Source: Agroathelia rolfsii
Taxonomy: Eukaryota > Basidiomycota > Agaricomycetes > Amylocorticiales > Amylocorticiaceae
DNA length: 64,000 nucleotides
Assembly: GCA_018343915.1 (NCBI GenBank)
Contig: JABRWF010000001.1
Coordinates: 3,844,001 to 3,908,000, forward strand
Reading direction: 5' to 3'
Shown here piece after piece: positions 25,101 to 36,933 of the stretch. Under the pieces are notes generated by a model. It saw nothing but the letters and a program-made list of their open reading frames with translations, was not told the DNA's origin and did not search any database. The translations under genes and the position numbers were made by a program. How positions within the stretch are numbered: position 1 is the first letter of the stretch; each line of letters begins with the position of its first letter.

Positions 25101-26982
25101 CTTGATGCCAACAATAGTATACTCTCCGGGCGCATTAGCTGTGATTTGCACATCCTGATTTCCTTTCTGCGCATGGACCGTGTTCCTCCACGGTTTGTGC
25201 GCTTGTTTGCCAGACTTCACGTCATCGTCCTGGGTAAACGGCTGATACTGCACCTCCACATCCCAAGGTGCATCCTTCCCGTCCGTGCCCGTCGTTGAGA
25301 CAAACAAAGGCGTCTCCTTGCCCACCAACAGCGACGCCGGCTTACCTGGCCCACACTGCTTGAATAACACCGCGGGCCGGTGGAGGACCTGTAGCGTGCG
25401 CACAGAGGGCGAGTTCGCCGAGGAGGAAGCCGGTACAGAATCCGTAGATAGGGACCCGCCTACGTTGACCAAGTTTCCGTACGCGTCCATGACCGTCTCG
25501 AGCACATACGTGTGCCGACCGACGACGTCCAAGGGTACCGTCAGCGGCACGTCTAAGCGTTCAAACACATCTCGCTTCTTCGTCTTTCTGTCGCCACTGC
25601 TCCTATCACCATGTTCGGCCGTCTCGATCCCCTCAACGAGCGAACGCTCAATCTTGCCGTTTACCTCCTTGTACCATCGCAGGCTCAGTGGCGGCACACC
25701 CGCGATCTGAATCGACAGTTCTACGTCACGGTCATCGCCCGCACACCGAATCTCTTCCTCTTGCACGCTGACAGCCTTCTTGCCAGCGATAGCATTGTTC
25801 GGTGCAAAGTTCGCAGTAGGGCAGGGCACGACGGTGACTTCAGTCGGGTACGCCACGCGCGCTTCGACACCTGACGCGTCCAGCACGCGCTCAAGGCGGA
25901 TCGTGCCCGGTTTGGAGAGCCGGATATGCGCTACCGACTGCGTCTTCTGCAGGTTGCTTTTCACGCCGCCGTTGCTGCTCTCATCCTCGTCATCTTCGCC
26001 ATCTTCGTCTTCCCACTCGTCGGCGTTCGAAGAAGAAGAAGAGGAGGAGGAGGAAGACAGCGAGGAAGAGGGTCGGATGAGTTGCTGGAGCGCCGCCAGC
26101 CGAGCCGTCTCCACCGCCTTGAGCTCGCGCGTGCCAACGTCGATGTACTCTATGCTGCCCGTGCCCGCCTGGCCCTCGATGTAGCCCAGCGGCGTGAGCG
26201 AGTAGCGTAAGGACACGACGTTGGTGTTGTTCAGCAGGATCGGGACCAGCACCTGGTTCTTCGGCGGGGAAAGGCAGAACGGTGTGTCGTCCGGGTTCAA
26301 GCGCGCCGTGCTGATGGGCGACATGCGGATTGTGTGCTCACCGAGAAGGTGGCGGTCGCCGTTGGCATCGCGTGAGGTGAAGATGGCGAGTGGGGAGAGG
26401 AGGAGACCGGTGAGGGAGAATGCTTCTGGCGTCGAAGGGAGGTTTTGGCGGTCTGAAAAAGGTTTTCTTTAGTATCAGAGAACACCAAGATACCATATAC
26501 CTATCAATAGATACATACTACGCAATGATTCTCTCCATGGCAAAGAGAACAAATTGAGCGGGCTATCCCCAGACGATGTAAGGTTGAGAGTGATCCCTCC
26601 GAAGAGAAAGCCGTTTAGGAAGCCTGAAATCAAGACAAACAGCGTCAAGAGCGCCTTGCTGTACTGCAAACGCGGTATCCTCAACAGGGCGAGGCCGAAG
26701 ACAAAGGCGGTATCGAGTACGAGCCATTTGAGGCCGTAGTGATGGCTGACCTCGTCATCGAAGACAGCGAATTGGTAACGTGCAAAGTCGTAGAGCTTTC
26801 CCGCCTAGTTAATACACGTTCGAGTAAGTACCCAGAGCACCATAGGGTCGTTGATGACGGTCGTATGAGCGAACCTGGAGAAGAGCACCCAAAGAGAGGT
26901 AGTACAACCGCTGTGCGGGCACATCGAGATATTTTTCAGAGATGAGCGGCGGCCTGGCTCTTGCCGCTACTGCCTTAGACAT
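22177..26982 (-). CDS. POM152: nuclear pore membrane protein POM152 homologue
   Basis: A transmembrane nucleoporin with a lumenal chain of Ig-like repeats that anchors the pore. About a dozen exons. The first, from ATG 26982, gives MSKAVAARARPPLISEKYLD and VPAQRLYYLSLGALLQ; the next gives KLYDFARYQFAVFDDEVSHH and membrane helices around LVLDTAFVFGLALLRIP and LLTLFVLISGFLNGFLFG, as in Pom152. The long lumenal part repeats Ig-like blocks with G.PPF or G.APW turns (GVPPLSLRWY, GRPPFQITY, GTAPFEVQLTI, GLAPWTI, GEPPFTFTY). The last exon ends CRYPPGQPDGTVDKSKL. Unusual is a Ser tract followed by an acidic run (DEWEDEDGEDDEDESS, about 25970-26060). An in-frame TTG at 27018 is not a likely start. Confidence 0.87.
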
Positions 26983-27207
26983 GACTCGGATTGGCAGCTC
27001 CCCTAGTGACTTGGACAAGCTAGGAGATGAGAGAGGTGTGCAAGTCGCCGTTGGGCGTGAAGAGTGAATGAAGGTGCGCCATTGTTGAGTTCGTCACAAA
27101 ATGCTCAGCCACAGACGCGTGCAACAAGTTCAAAATATAAAGACTACATATCGTTACACAACAGTAAGGAAACCCCAAATAAATCAGAAAATAACACATA
27201 AAATAAA

Positions 27208-28738
27208 TCATGCCAATAACGCAATATGCCTTAACTCGCTGGAAAATTTGCCAAGCATCAGTAAAATAAATCGTGAATCTATCCGGACACGAAACATACT
27301 TTTGAACCTGCTGTCCAACTTTCATTGGCTCATACACTGCAGGCAATACCTCGTTCTTGCCTAGCTGCAGAGTTTCAACGTGTTTCGCATTCGCTTTATC
27401 AACCAAAGCAGGAATGGGAGCCAGCAAGTAGTCGGAGGAGAGATGCCAAAAGAAAGTGGATGATATCCGAATCAAGGGACGATCAGGGTTCGTCTCTTTG
27501 CGTCTCTTCATAGTCTAGAGGAGTCCAATTGGGTAAATGCGATTGCTATGCACATACGAGGGATAGGCCTTACATCAAGGGTAGCTTGGTTAACAACAAC
27601 TTCATGATAGCCAGCTTTGATCAGGCCACCGCTGATATGTTCAAGCTGTTTTCCGGCCTAATTAATAGCAGAGGTTTAAAAATTAAGGTATTATAACAGG
27701 ATTTTATTTTAGCCTTACTTGAACCAGAAGATATCGACCTGTTGGCGGGAACTTGACAGCAATCCTCTTTCCGGTGTTCCTAGCCCATATGTTTAACCCA
27801 GGAAATCGAGAGCGACCATGGATAGTCAGAAAATTGAGATCGGTATGGAAGCCTGCTAAGATCGTATCCTTTTCGCCATATTTGTTTAGATCAGAGGCAG
27901 TTGGGGCAAGAAGATGAGGACTATTTATTGTTAAAGACATGACCATCGGAGATGGTGAAATGGTCTTACCCGTATTTGCCAGCATCTGTGAAGGTATCTT
28001 GTGGCAGCCCAAGACCTAAAGCAGCCATTTCTGCCAGGCCTTCTACACTATTTAAAACTTGAGCATAAGATAATGGAGCATCCAAAGCTGATCACTTACG
28101 CCTGCTTCATCGATTTGCCCCATTTTTCCATGCTAGGCGTCCATCTCTCCTTAACCGCTTCGCCGGCAGGGACAACATTCGGCGCATTCAACCCAGGATA
28201 GTCCGTCTTATACGGCGGAGGCTGGCTCATCTTCCAGAAGAACCTGCATTTGGGATCCGGTGAATGCGCAGAGATGTCCAGCGGACGTTCGGTGGGGTCC
28301 AAGCGTGCGATGATATCCAGACATGGCTCGTCGACAGCACACTTGGGCTTCTCCGTGTTCTCGAGTGTGACACCGACTTGATAACCAAGTTCAGGACGTT
28401 CGTCCAGCTTAAGCGTATTATTAGGTTGATTGAAGTAGTCCTATAGTATTACTAGTTGAACATTGAGGGGAAAAGCTGAATAGATGATAGCCATTAATGA
28501 ACCTCGAGAAGGTCAAGGAATGCAGAATTATCTTCTTCGGAGACACGCGAATCGTGTAGCAAGAGTGCTCCCCAGTTAATCAGAGCATCTGCAGCCTATC
28601 ATCCCATCGTCAAGATATGTAAGAGACGATAACAGTGTAATCAGCAACCTTGCGGCATTCTGAGTTGACCAGCTGCTGATCTCCTTTAGACAAGTAAAGA
28701 TCGAGGTCAATCACAGGCAAGCTCGATAGATCGGCCAT
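27208..28738 (-). CDS. 2-oxoglutarate/Fe(II)-dependent dioxygenase
   Basis: An isopenicillin-N-synthase-like oxidoreductase with unknown substrate. The N-terminus MADLSSLPVIDLDLYLSKGD carries the typical P-V-I-D-L opening; NWGALLLHDSRV and an aromatic-rich DIOX_N-like region follow. The iron ligands are visible as the H-x-D of GFHTDLNFLTIHG and the distal His of QLEHISGG, and 2-oxoglutarate binding as the R-x-S of PLIRISSTFF. The last intron decides the C-terminus: joining QVQ to NELRHIALLA ends at 27208 and matches the expected ending, whereas reading through gives an unrelated hydrophobic tail. The promoter is shared with UBC12. No secondary-metabolite cluster surrounds it, so a role cannot be assigned. 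Confidence 0.85.
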
Positions 28739-28995
28739 GTTGGCGGTAAATAGTGAACCAGCAGTAGTAATTGTCGGATTATGAAAGCGATAAATGCTTA
28801 TGCTTCTCAACTTCGAGCACCGTCCGGATGGCTGGAGAGATACAAGGCCCGGATATGGAAGGCACGCGACTTCCGCGCCACAGCATAACTAAGCTGCCAC
28901 CGGCGTGCACAGTGCACACACACAGCTCTCTACTGTACTATCCCCACCAACCAGCTACAGCCTTCCCCCAGTCTCTGCAAGCCACTTACGACATC
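28739..28995. promoter_or_regulatory. divergent promoter, dioxygenase / UBC12
   Basis: These 257 nt separate the two divergent start codons and contain a CA-rich run (GTGCACACACACAGC near 28910-28927) and a pyrimidine-rich stretch before UBC12. Confidence 0.45.
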
Positions 28996-29832
28996 ATGAT
29001 CAAGGTATGTCCCGTATCTAACACAACCCGAGATATTACTCATACTATCGTACAGATATGGAGCATGAAGAAGAGTCAGGATGCGGCGGCCAAGTCCAAG
29101 CCAAAGACGAGTGCTGCCCAGATTCGAGTCCAGAAGGGTATGCGTTCTACGTTAAAAATATCTTCTCTCGATTAAACACCACGTATATCCCTAGATCTGA
29201 CTGAGCTTGAGCTACCATCAACGATGAAGACACACTTTGAAGACCCCGCCGATCTACTCAACTTTACGCTGACTATCACACCCGACGGAGGTGAACAAAT
29301 TCTGCATAAATAATACGTATTGAATCGCTACTTATGATGTGTCAAATAGGGATGTACAATGGCGGCGCATTCAACTTTTCCTTCAACATCAACCCCAACT
29401 ACCCACACGAGCCTCCAAAGGTCAAGTGTACACAAACCGTGAGTTATCCACCTGGCTTGTATGTGTGTGCAACGTGCTTTGCTGACAAATCTCTTAGATA
29501 TATCATCCAAATGTTGATCTAGAAGGAAACGTATGCTTGAATATTCTACGAGAGGACTGGAAACCAGTACTCAATCTCAACTCGGTCATGGTCGGCTTAC
29601 AATACCTCTTCCTGGAGCCAAATGCAGATGATCCATTGAATAAAGGTAAGCTATTTTTCTTCTAAACTTCAAAGTCTGTGTGATAAACATCAATAACCTT
29701 TCGACCGTTTAAACAGAGGCCGCAGAGGAGATGCGCAAAGATCGCGCTCGATTTATCTCCAACGTACGTACATCAATGCGCGGCGGCAGCATCAAAGGCA
29801 GAACATACGATAACGTGCTGGTTGCTTCATGA
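28996..29832 (+). CDS. UBC12: NEDD8-conjugating enzyme UBC12
   Basis: E2 enzyme that accepts NEDD8/Rub1 from the APPBP1-UBA3 E1 and passes it to cullins. Small exons join as [74 protein letters not shown], then [20 protein letters not shown] with the catalytic Cys, then [16 protein letters not shown] and the C-terminus. The basic N-terminal extension beginning MIKIWSMKK is the Ubc12 hallmark that docks the E1 and DCN1. The first exon is only nine coding bases, ending CAAG/GTATGT. The stop is at 29830-29832. Confidence 0.96.
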
Positions 29833-30313
29833 AATCGTCCGACTCTGTTGCTCTCACCACATTCACGTCCCATCTTGTCACTACCATACCGTCGTCCCAG
29901 CTTTTCTTCCTTATTTTCCCATTGTGCAATGCCCTCATCTTCCCACCACTAGAGAGATCATATGGGATATACGATTGATCATAACTCGCTTAATGTACTT
30001 ACTAGTCACCTTTTTCTTCCGCTTTTACAGCTTGGGGCTATGTAAGCTATAGCAAACATCTTGAACTCACCACCCCACCCCATACATTAATTACGTCCAC
30101 AGGCATGATTGCCTTGTTGTTACATCTTATATAAATCTCCATCCTGCGCGCGCACGCTCTTCTTCTCATTCCTTTGTTTGGCTGTTTGCAGCTTCGTATC
30201 CCACACCAATAGCATTTTGCGACGCATTCGAGGGGGCTGTACTTGTTATTGCACGGGAGAGATTTGTATTTGCAACATAGTTAGTTATGCTATTTTTGAT
30301 ATTACACATATAT
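29833..30313. other. convergent intergenic region
   Basis: T- and C-rich 3' flank between UBC12 (+) and the hydroxyisourate hydrolase (-). No coding signal. Confidence 0.5.
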
Positions 30314-30898
30314 TCAGCTGCCTCGGTATGTCGTGAAAGAATACGGGCTAATAAGAAGCGGTATGTGGTGGTGCTCCACGGGGTTTTTGATCTCAAATGT
30401 TATCTATATGAAAAACGAGATTATCAGTCCACATGACATCCACAATCTGTGTTCATGGCTAGTGGCTTGCGCACCTCCACCCAGGGATAGAATGATTCCC
30501 TGCCTGTGCTCTGGAAATATTCCTTGGTCTTGAACACAATCTTGTACAGTCCGCCAGCCCTAAGCTCTATCGCGGGCTTGCCCGTCTGCTCATCAAGCAG
30601 GAGATCGAGACAGCGTCCGTCGGCATTCGTCTTGCTGTGTTAAATTCCTTCGTCAATATTTACTATTTACTGATCTATGGTTTTCCGGATTGAATATATA
30701 CCCATGGCCTATCGGAGAGAATATGTCGGCGGTCCCTCCTGCGATGCCTATCTGGCATTCTTGCAGACGAATGTCAACGTTTGCTGCCGGCTTGCCAATA
30801 GACGAGTCGAGTACTATGCAAGATAAGATAATAACCAATTTGAAAGGATAAGAGGCAGATATTGAATTACCGTGGCATGTGATGGGGGACTTGCTCAT
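30314..30898 (-). CDS. 5-hydroxyisourate hydrolase (transthyretin-like)
   Basis: It hydrolyses 5-hydroxyisourate to OHCU in urate breakdown. Exons join as MSKSPITCH-VLDSSIGKPAANVDIRL, then SPIGHG-KTNADGRCLDLLLD, then GGLYKIVFKTKEYF and FYPWVE-ITFEIKNPVEHHHIPL. The end LLISPYSFTTYRGS carries the family signature Y-R-G-S at the C-terminus. The conserved active-site residues are present: His in ITCHVLD, Arg in NADGRC, His in HHHIPL and the terminal YRGS. The short last exon (stop 30314-30316) was found by following the donor after FYPWVE; without it the protein would lack its active-site strand. No peroxisomal C-terminal tripeptide is present. Divergent from RRP1. Confidence 0.93.
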
Positions 30899-31109
30899 TG
30901 TAGCAGTGGGGTCAATAATGACGATGGTAGTTGTCTAAGAGGTGTATGCCATGTCGGTATTTACAGTGAGCAGCACTACGTTATAATGATCAAGGAAAAG
31001 GACCTATGATCTCACCCGTTAGTCGGCAACAGCGACACTTTATCCGAAGTGTTATCCGAAGTCACACACACTCGACTGTCCGCGGAGTTGGAAAAAGAAG
31101 CACACCAAA
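30899..31109. promoter_or_regulatory. divergent promoter, hydroxyisourate hydrolase / RRP1
   Basis: A 211-nt interval between divergent start codons. A direct repeat GAAGTGTTATCCGAAGT lies near 31046-31062. No clear TATA box. Confidence 0.45.
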
Positions 31110-32445
31110 ATGGCTGCTTCGTCCTCGTCCTCCACCTCTGAGTCGGGCGTGCCTCCGCTCGCAAAATATCTTGCGTCTAATGGTACTGGAGCACTTTAAT
31201 CATACCTGGTAGTAACATCGGATGCTTAACACGGGTTGCAGAAAAGAAAATACGGGACAAGGCCGTCCAGAACTTGGCCTCTTTCCTATCAAATTCGACC
31301 GAAGATGCATTGCCTCCACCTGAGATGAGAAAATTATGGAAGGGCATCTTTTACAGTGAAGCGTCCTCAAATGATACGGCATGCTACTAGCTCTGATCTC
31401 CCTCTTTCTGTTGTAGGCTTCTGGATGTCCGATAAACCTCTGGTACAACAAGCCCTAGCGAGTGAGCTCGCCGAGCTCGTGTTGACGATTTCGACCGCAT
31501 CGCTGGCATTGGATTTTTTAAAAGGCTTCTGGGAGGCCATAGTTAGAGAATGGAATGGTATTGATCGGTTGAGGTATGTATTGCGAAATTGCATTTGTAT
31601 CTTTAGATTAATCTTAGGTACTTGTGGATTAGGATGGACAAATACTACATGCTTGTACGACGATTTATCAATGCCTCCCAACGACTCCTGTTACGAAACA
31701 ATTGGGACCCTACCATTCTGCAAGAGTATAACGCTATGCTGATCAGGCCTTCTGGTGGGCCATTATGGTACTTTTCCTTTTCGTTCCTTCTTCCCATCTC
31801 CAAAAGTCTCAAAAATATCTTTGCTCCCCTTTCCTGTAACACGCCATCTCCAGCCCAGACCACATCCGTACACCAGCCGGCCTATCCTACCACATATGCG
31901 AAATCTATTTTGAAGAGCTCGATAAAGTTCTCGCCACCGATCCCTCTACCAACCCAAAGCCCAGCCCCCCAAACTCGAAAAAATCACGGGAATCACCATC
32001 TTCCGATTCTGCATCGACTCCTGTCCCAGGTCCCGCACCGCTGGGCACGCTCCTCGAACCGTTCTTACACCTTGCCGCACGCACGAACAATAGTACGACG
32101 TACAAACAGGTGCAGTCGACCATGTTTGAGCCGTTGTTACACGCATTACATCCGCCGGAAAAAAATTCGGACGATGATAACGGGCGCACGGGCAGTAGGA
32201 GAAAACGGCCGCGGTTGAGCTTACCGACGTATCCTAATCTACTGGAGAATGCGTGCTTGGTGACTTCGGTAGGAAAGGATGGCAGCAACAGCAAAAAGCT
32301 GAATAGGGGACAGTTGAGGAAGGGCATTTTGAAGCAGATGTTTGATGTAGCGAGTAAAGAGGAGACGAGGGATGCGAATCGGCGGAAGATGTATGCGATT
32401 TGTAAGAGTGGATTGGACCAGGATAGTGAGGATGATGAATCTTAG
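31110..32445 (+). CDS. RRP1: ribosomal RNA processing protein 1 (Nop52 family)
   Basis: A nucleolar protein needed for 27S pre-rRNA processing to 60S subunits. The start MAASSSSSTSESGVPPLAKY continues through several introns into EKKIRDKAVQNLASFL, MRKLWKGIFY, CFWMSDKPLVQQALASELAE, LRMDKYYMLVRRF, FINASQRLL and HIRTPAGLSYHICEIYFEEL, all hallmark Nop52/RRP1 blocks. Helical repeats dominate. The C-terminal part is basic and Ser/Asp rich (DDDNGRTGSRRKRPRLS) and ends in the acidic DQDSEDDES. The intron after RPSG (about 31756-31858) removes a frame that would otherwise read on. Convergent with the first F-box gene. Confidence 0.92.
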
Positions 32446-32666
32446 TTAGTTGATGAGTCGAGCAACGCATCGTCTAGCTATTATATTCAAATGGAAATCC
32501 TGCAACTGAGGAGACATCATTGGTAGGAAAGAATATAGCACAATAAATATTTTATTCAAGAGCTGGCAATCGTGAGGAAGATATACATATGTCGTAGTAG
32601 TAACTACTAGTATAAGAGCACTCCGACTCTACCAAGACCATGTTCTTGTACAAGATCATTTGTAAT

Positions 32667-34151
32667 CTAATCAAAAATGCGGACACGTGGCACGTTGGCA
32701 CGTAGCCAATCACGATCGGTATCATCGATATTGGAAAAATCCTCTAGGATGAGGTGTTCGATCCTATCAACACCATCTTGAGATCCAAACTGCGGACCAC
32801 CCGCTAAATACGCTCGAAACATCATCCATCGAGTCGTCACGAGTTTCTTGATAGAGGCTATCGATACTCTTCTGGATATTCCTTCTCCGCTCATTGACAG
32901 CCTAATCATCGATGGGCAGAGGTAAAAATCTAAATCTGAGTCCGGAGACATGGTATCCAATGTATCAGAGGTGAACGAAGGGCAATTAGCGACTACCAAG
33001 GTATGCGGGTTTGCTGCTTCCAAAAGTGGAAGTAAATCTTCGGTGATATCCTCATCACAAATCACTAGGTCATATGTGTATGGAGCTTCGTATACGTCAG
33101 AAATTGGACAGTTTTTGATGTTCAGAGCATCCAAGGGTTCGACCGCTTCGCTCAAGATGCGCAAAATTGCCGCGGCAGCATGGGGTTGAAGGTGTTGTAA
33201 AATAACACGACTGATTGAAAGGTCGGCTTCGAGTGTGTCCGGTACATCGACTAGTTCGTCGGGACAAAAATAAATCCCAGATAACGAGAGCTCATGCAGC
33301 TGGGAAATGCTGTTGAGAATATAGAACATATCTACTAAAGATACCTCTATTTTGTGATTTGCATCCGAGGAAGTCATATCCAGGATACTCAAGACATCCA
33401 GCGAGTCAGGTAAATGTGAGGCAATCCATTGACGGGGTAGGCTATATCGGAGGAGAGCAACGTCCATTTCGATGAATTCGATCTGAGGAGCGTAAAGATT
33501 TTTTGTGATAATTTGGTTATGAGACGGGATGGCCTGGCAATCATGGGAGCAAACTTTGAACATTTCTAGTACAGGTGCATTTCCTGAGAGATGCTCGACA
33601 ATGGGTGCGAGAGAAAGTCGATGCATGGTTTTGATACGAATTTCCGTACATCGGCCGACATGAGGCGCGAGAATCTTCATGACAGCGTCCATTCGACGAT
33701 GTTCCCAAGGGTCCAAAGTCGTGAATCCATCACGTCTTGATATGTAGACACTAATTTTACGGCCTTGCGATGCTTCAAGTTCTTTTCCTAGTCGTTGGAT
33801 GGAAGACGCTCCGGGCCCTACGTCGATAAAAACACGCGTCCAAAATTCCGGAATGCTCAAGCAAATTTTGTTCCACGTAGAGCAGACAGAAGATATGCAG
33901 TACGGGAAAAGGGAGTGACGGATCATCTTGGCATCTAGGAGCTCAGTCCATACCCTCCTGACTGGAATCCGTAGTTCTTTGTCCGGGTCTGTCATACCGA
34001 TCCCATGAAGGAAATCACAAAGATCCTCCAGTGCGTTCAGAAGGAAGAGGTGATGAAATATAGGTACGAGCACTTCCGTCGGGAGCGAGTAAATACCAGG
34101 GGACAAGGAGCCATCATAGACATGTGGTTGTATGATAGTGCCAGTGGACAT
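32667..34151 (-). CDS. F-box-like protein, copy 1
   Basis: An intronless 494-residue protein. An F-box-like segment begins at about residue 21 (YSLPTEVLVPIFHHLFLL), is broken by a variable insert, and resumes with PYCISSVCSTWNKICLSIPE and FWTRVFIDVG. The rest looks like degenerate leucine-rich repeats. In agaricomycetes such proteins are numerous and are presumed substrate receptors of SCF ubiquitin ligases; the target is unknown. It is a clear paralogue of the gene at 34589-36106, sharing ISVYISRRDGFTT, EHRRMDA and PHAAAAILR. The pair is a tandem duplication with about 440 nt between. Confidence 0.82.
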   Translation of the reverse strand: MSTGTIIQPHVYDGSLSPGIYSLPTEVLVPIFHHLFLLNALEDLCDFLHGIGMTDPDKELRIPVRRVWTELLDAKMIRHSLFPYCISSVCSTWNKICLSIPEFWTRVFIDVGPGASSIQRLGKELEASQGRKISVYISRRDGFTTLDPWEHRRMDAVMKILAPHVGRCTEIRIKTMHRLSLAPIVEHLSGNAPVLEMFKVCSHDCQAIPSHNQIITKNLYAPQIEFIEMDVALLRYSLPRQWIASHLPDSLDVLSILDMTSSDANHKIEVSLVDMFYILNSISQLHELSLSGIYFCPDELVDVPDTLEADLSISRVILQHLQPHAAAAILRILSEAVEPLDALNIKNCPISDVYEAPYTYDLVICDEDITEDLLPLLEAANPHTLVVANCPSFTSDTLDTMSPDSDLDFYLCPSMIRLSMSGEGISRRVSIASIKKLVTTRWMMFRAYLAGGPQFGSQDGVDRIEHLILEDFSNIDDTDRDWLRANVPRVRIFD

Positions 34152-34588
34152 GATGTATGAGTAGTACTGGTTATTGTGTACTATTGAGTGTTTTACGCAA
34201 GGAGCCTGAGATATGGTGCCGGCGCAGTTGTCACGATGTCACTGGTCCGCGCGTCGCAGTGCTGGCGGCTGAACACATTCTCAGGCAACTGCTAAGGCAG
34301 ACGCAGTTGAGAACAGACATAAGTAAAACATCAATCCCTTTCTCGATTTACTCTACCGCAACTTCAAGCAATGAGGTTTTGTCTCCACAGACCCAACAGT
34401 ATGAAACTTATCCATCAACCGATTGAGAGAAACTTACATTATAAAGGAGCTGATAGGGAAAGGAGTTATATTGCTGTTTACTAAGATTGAGGCACAATTT
34501 CGTTCAAGCCAGTAATCATGACAATAAATACATTTGCCAGGGTAACTACATGACATCCATAATATCAATGACAAGTTTTGAAGAACTT
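34152..34588. other. intergenic between F-box paralogues
   Basis: Promoter of copy 1 and 3' flank of copy 2. No gene recognised. Confidence 0.45.
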
Positions 34589-36106
34589 TCAATCTATCAT
34601 CTGATCAAAAATGCAGACATGTCGTACATTTCTTTGCAGCCACTCACGATCGGCACCGTCAATTTTAGGAAAATCCTTCAAGACGAGAGAATTAATCAGT
34701 CCACATCCATCATGTAATAACTCGGGATACTCTACTACGCGCGCCTCAAATGCAACAAATCGAGAAGCCACGAGCTTCTTGATAGAAGCTATCGATATAC
34801 TCTCGGAGACATTTTCTCCGCTGATTGATAGTCCAGAAAGCATTGGGCAGATACAATCAGCCGTCCCAGGGCACGGAGACAATCTATTTATTGTGTTGGA
34901 AGTGAATGATGGGCAATCGGTAATGGTTAAGTAGCACGGGTCTGACCCCAGGAGGATTGGGGCCAAATCTTCCGCAACATCTTCATTCTCCAATACCAAG
35001 TCATCAACTTGTGGAGCATGCCTTGGATCAACGTCAAAAATCGAGCAATTCGTGATGGTAAGAGCCTCCATGCGTTCGGCATCTTCCGCAAAAAAACGCA
35101 GGATCGCTGCGGCTGCGTGGGGTTGAAGATCTTTTAGAGTGAGGTGAGCAAGTGAGAAGAGACGCTCTGGAGGGTTCGGTAAGCTAGTCAACTCCTCAGG
35201 ATTGAAACGGATGCCAGATAGCGACAAGTATTGCAAGTCATATATGTTATTAAGCACGCGGAAGACGTCTGTCAAACAGAATTCGATTCTGCAATTTGAA
35301 TCCGAGTAACCGAGATCCACGATATGCAAGGTACTCAGTGCACCAGGAAAACACGACGCAATCCATCGGGAAGATGTGATGCACTGGAATAGCATGGTAT
35401 CCATTCTAATGGTCTCTACCTGAGGAGCGTGGAGATCGTTAATGATAACTTGGTCCTGGGACGGGATGATTTCATGACCATGTGAGTAAGCGTGAAATGT
35501 TTCTAGTATAGGTGCATTTCCAGACAGATAATCTGGGATGGGTATAAGCGAAAGCTGATGCATGGTCTTGATACAGATCGTCAAACACCGACTGATGTGT
35601 GGGGCAAGAATTTTCATGAAAGCCTTCATTCGACGATGCTCTAAAGAGTCCGTAGTGGTAAATCCGTCGCGCCTCGATACATGAACGCTTATTTGGTGTT
35701 TGCGCGATGCCTTTAGTTCTTGCTTGAGCTGGAGAATGGAAGATGCTTGGGTGCCTATATCGATAAAGATGCGTGTCCAGAACTCCGGAATGCCTAAACA
35801 GATTTTGTTCCAAGTAGAGCAGACGTAGGACACGCAATATGGAAAGAGTGACAAATTCTCCATATCCGTATCTTTTACCTTATGCCACAACTTTGCGATA
35901 GGAAGATCTTTGCCTGTGAGTGCAAGCGCAAAGTAGGCATCGAAATCAAGGTCTTCGTCGGGGATGTCGTCTCTATTCATATCGAATAAAAGATGAAATA
36001 TTTGTACAAGGACTTCTGCTGGGAGCGAGTGCGCTCCAATCGATAGGGAGCCATGGCTCGGATAGCCTGAAATGTGTCGTGACTGATTTTGTAAGATACT
36101 AGCCAT
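34589..36106 (-). CDS. F-box-like protein, copy 2
   Basis: About 505 residues in one exon. ATG 36106 (MASILQNQSRHISG) is preferred over an in-frame start 20 codons upstream because it aligns with the start of copy 1. The F-box is HSLPAEVLVQIFHLLFDM, then after an insert PYCVSYVCSTWNKICLGIPE. The C-terminal repeats include LSLSGIRFNPEELTSLPNPP, DLQPHAAAAILRFF and ISIASIKKLVASRFV. The end WLQRNVRHVCIFD parallels WLRANVPRVRIFD of copy 1. Likely an SCF receptor; the ligand is unknown. Confidence 0.82.
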   Translation of the reverse strand: MASILQNQSRHISGYPSHGSLSIGAHSLPAEVLVQIFHLLFDMNRDDIPDEDLDFDAYFALALTGKDLPIAKLWHKVKDTDMENLSLFPYCVSYVCSTWNKICLGIPEFWTRIFIDIGTQASSILQLKQELKASRKHQISVHVSRRDGFTTTDSLEHRRMKAFMKILAPHISRCLTICIKTMHQLSLIPIPDYLSGNAPILETFHAYSHGHEIIPSQDQVIINDLHAPQVETIRMDTMLFQCITSSRWIASCFPGALSTLHIVDLGYSDSNCRIEFCLTDVFRVLNNIYDLQYLSLSGIRFNPEELTSLPNPPERLFSLAHLTLKDLQPHAAAAILRFFAEDAERMEALTITNCSIFDVDPRHAPQVDDLVLENEDVAEDLAPILLGSDPCYLTITDCPSFTSNTINRLSPCPGTADCICPMLSGLSISGENVSESISIASIKKLVASRFVAFEARVVEYPELLHDGCGLINSLVLKDFPKIDGADREWLQRNVRHVCIFDQMID

Positions 36107-36933
36107 GATGAATGCAACATCTGGACGGTTGAAGCAGCAAACAAACGTCAAACATCTCGCTCGCAATAGTCAACGATAGCGGCTGCTAGCCACATCAGCC
36201 ACACTGTGGCTGACGAGGCACACAACTGGTACCATATTTTGATATCACAGTGAGCACCTTATTTACTGAGCGGAAAATTCAAACCCACACCTTAAATATT
36301 CACTGCAAGTTTGCCGATGGACTGGTAGTGGTCATCTATCATTATTTGGCAAGGCTCATTGAACGGCATGGACATGAATTAGCGTCAAGATCCTACTAAA
36401 GCTGAACAAATTAGGTATCGTGTACATAGTGTACAAGTCCAGCTGATATATATCCGATGGTTTCCACCATATAAAGCACCATCAAGCAAATAGACAAGCG
36501 ATGGATTATTGGTGCAATTTTATGCCAGCATGCGTTGAACATCAGAATGAAGCACCGCTAGTAGAATACCTCGCGTTGATCCGCTGACCGACGAACAATG
36601 CATGTTGAATTCGGATGGTCTTATTGGATTATGTGGTCATCTACGATATATGACGTATTTCTAAAGCGCCAACAGGGATATTGGGATCTTGAACAGTCAT
36701 GTTGATAGCCTATCCTAGTTGCACAACTTAGTATTGGCCTGGAGGCAGGGCGGAGGTGAATAGGGGGTGGGCATATTCAGTATCTGCAGTGGTGACAAAT
36801 TAAGTTCCGTACTGCCAAAGAACCTACAGATAGCCGCCCACTACAAGAACGAATAACGAAAATAATATAAATAACATACTATGAATGCATTGTCCGTTAA
36901 GCCCAATAATAAATCTAATGAAAAGAAAATTGC
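36107..36933. other. intergenic, no gene recognised
   Basis: AT-rich DNA upstream of F-box copy 2 and downstream of the TBC gene. Short frames only. Confidence 0.45.
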
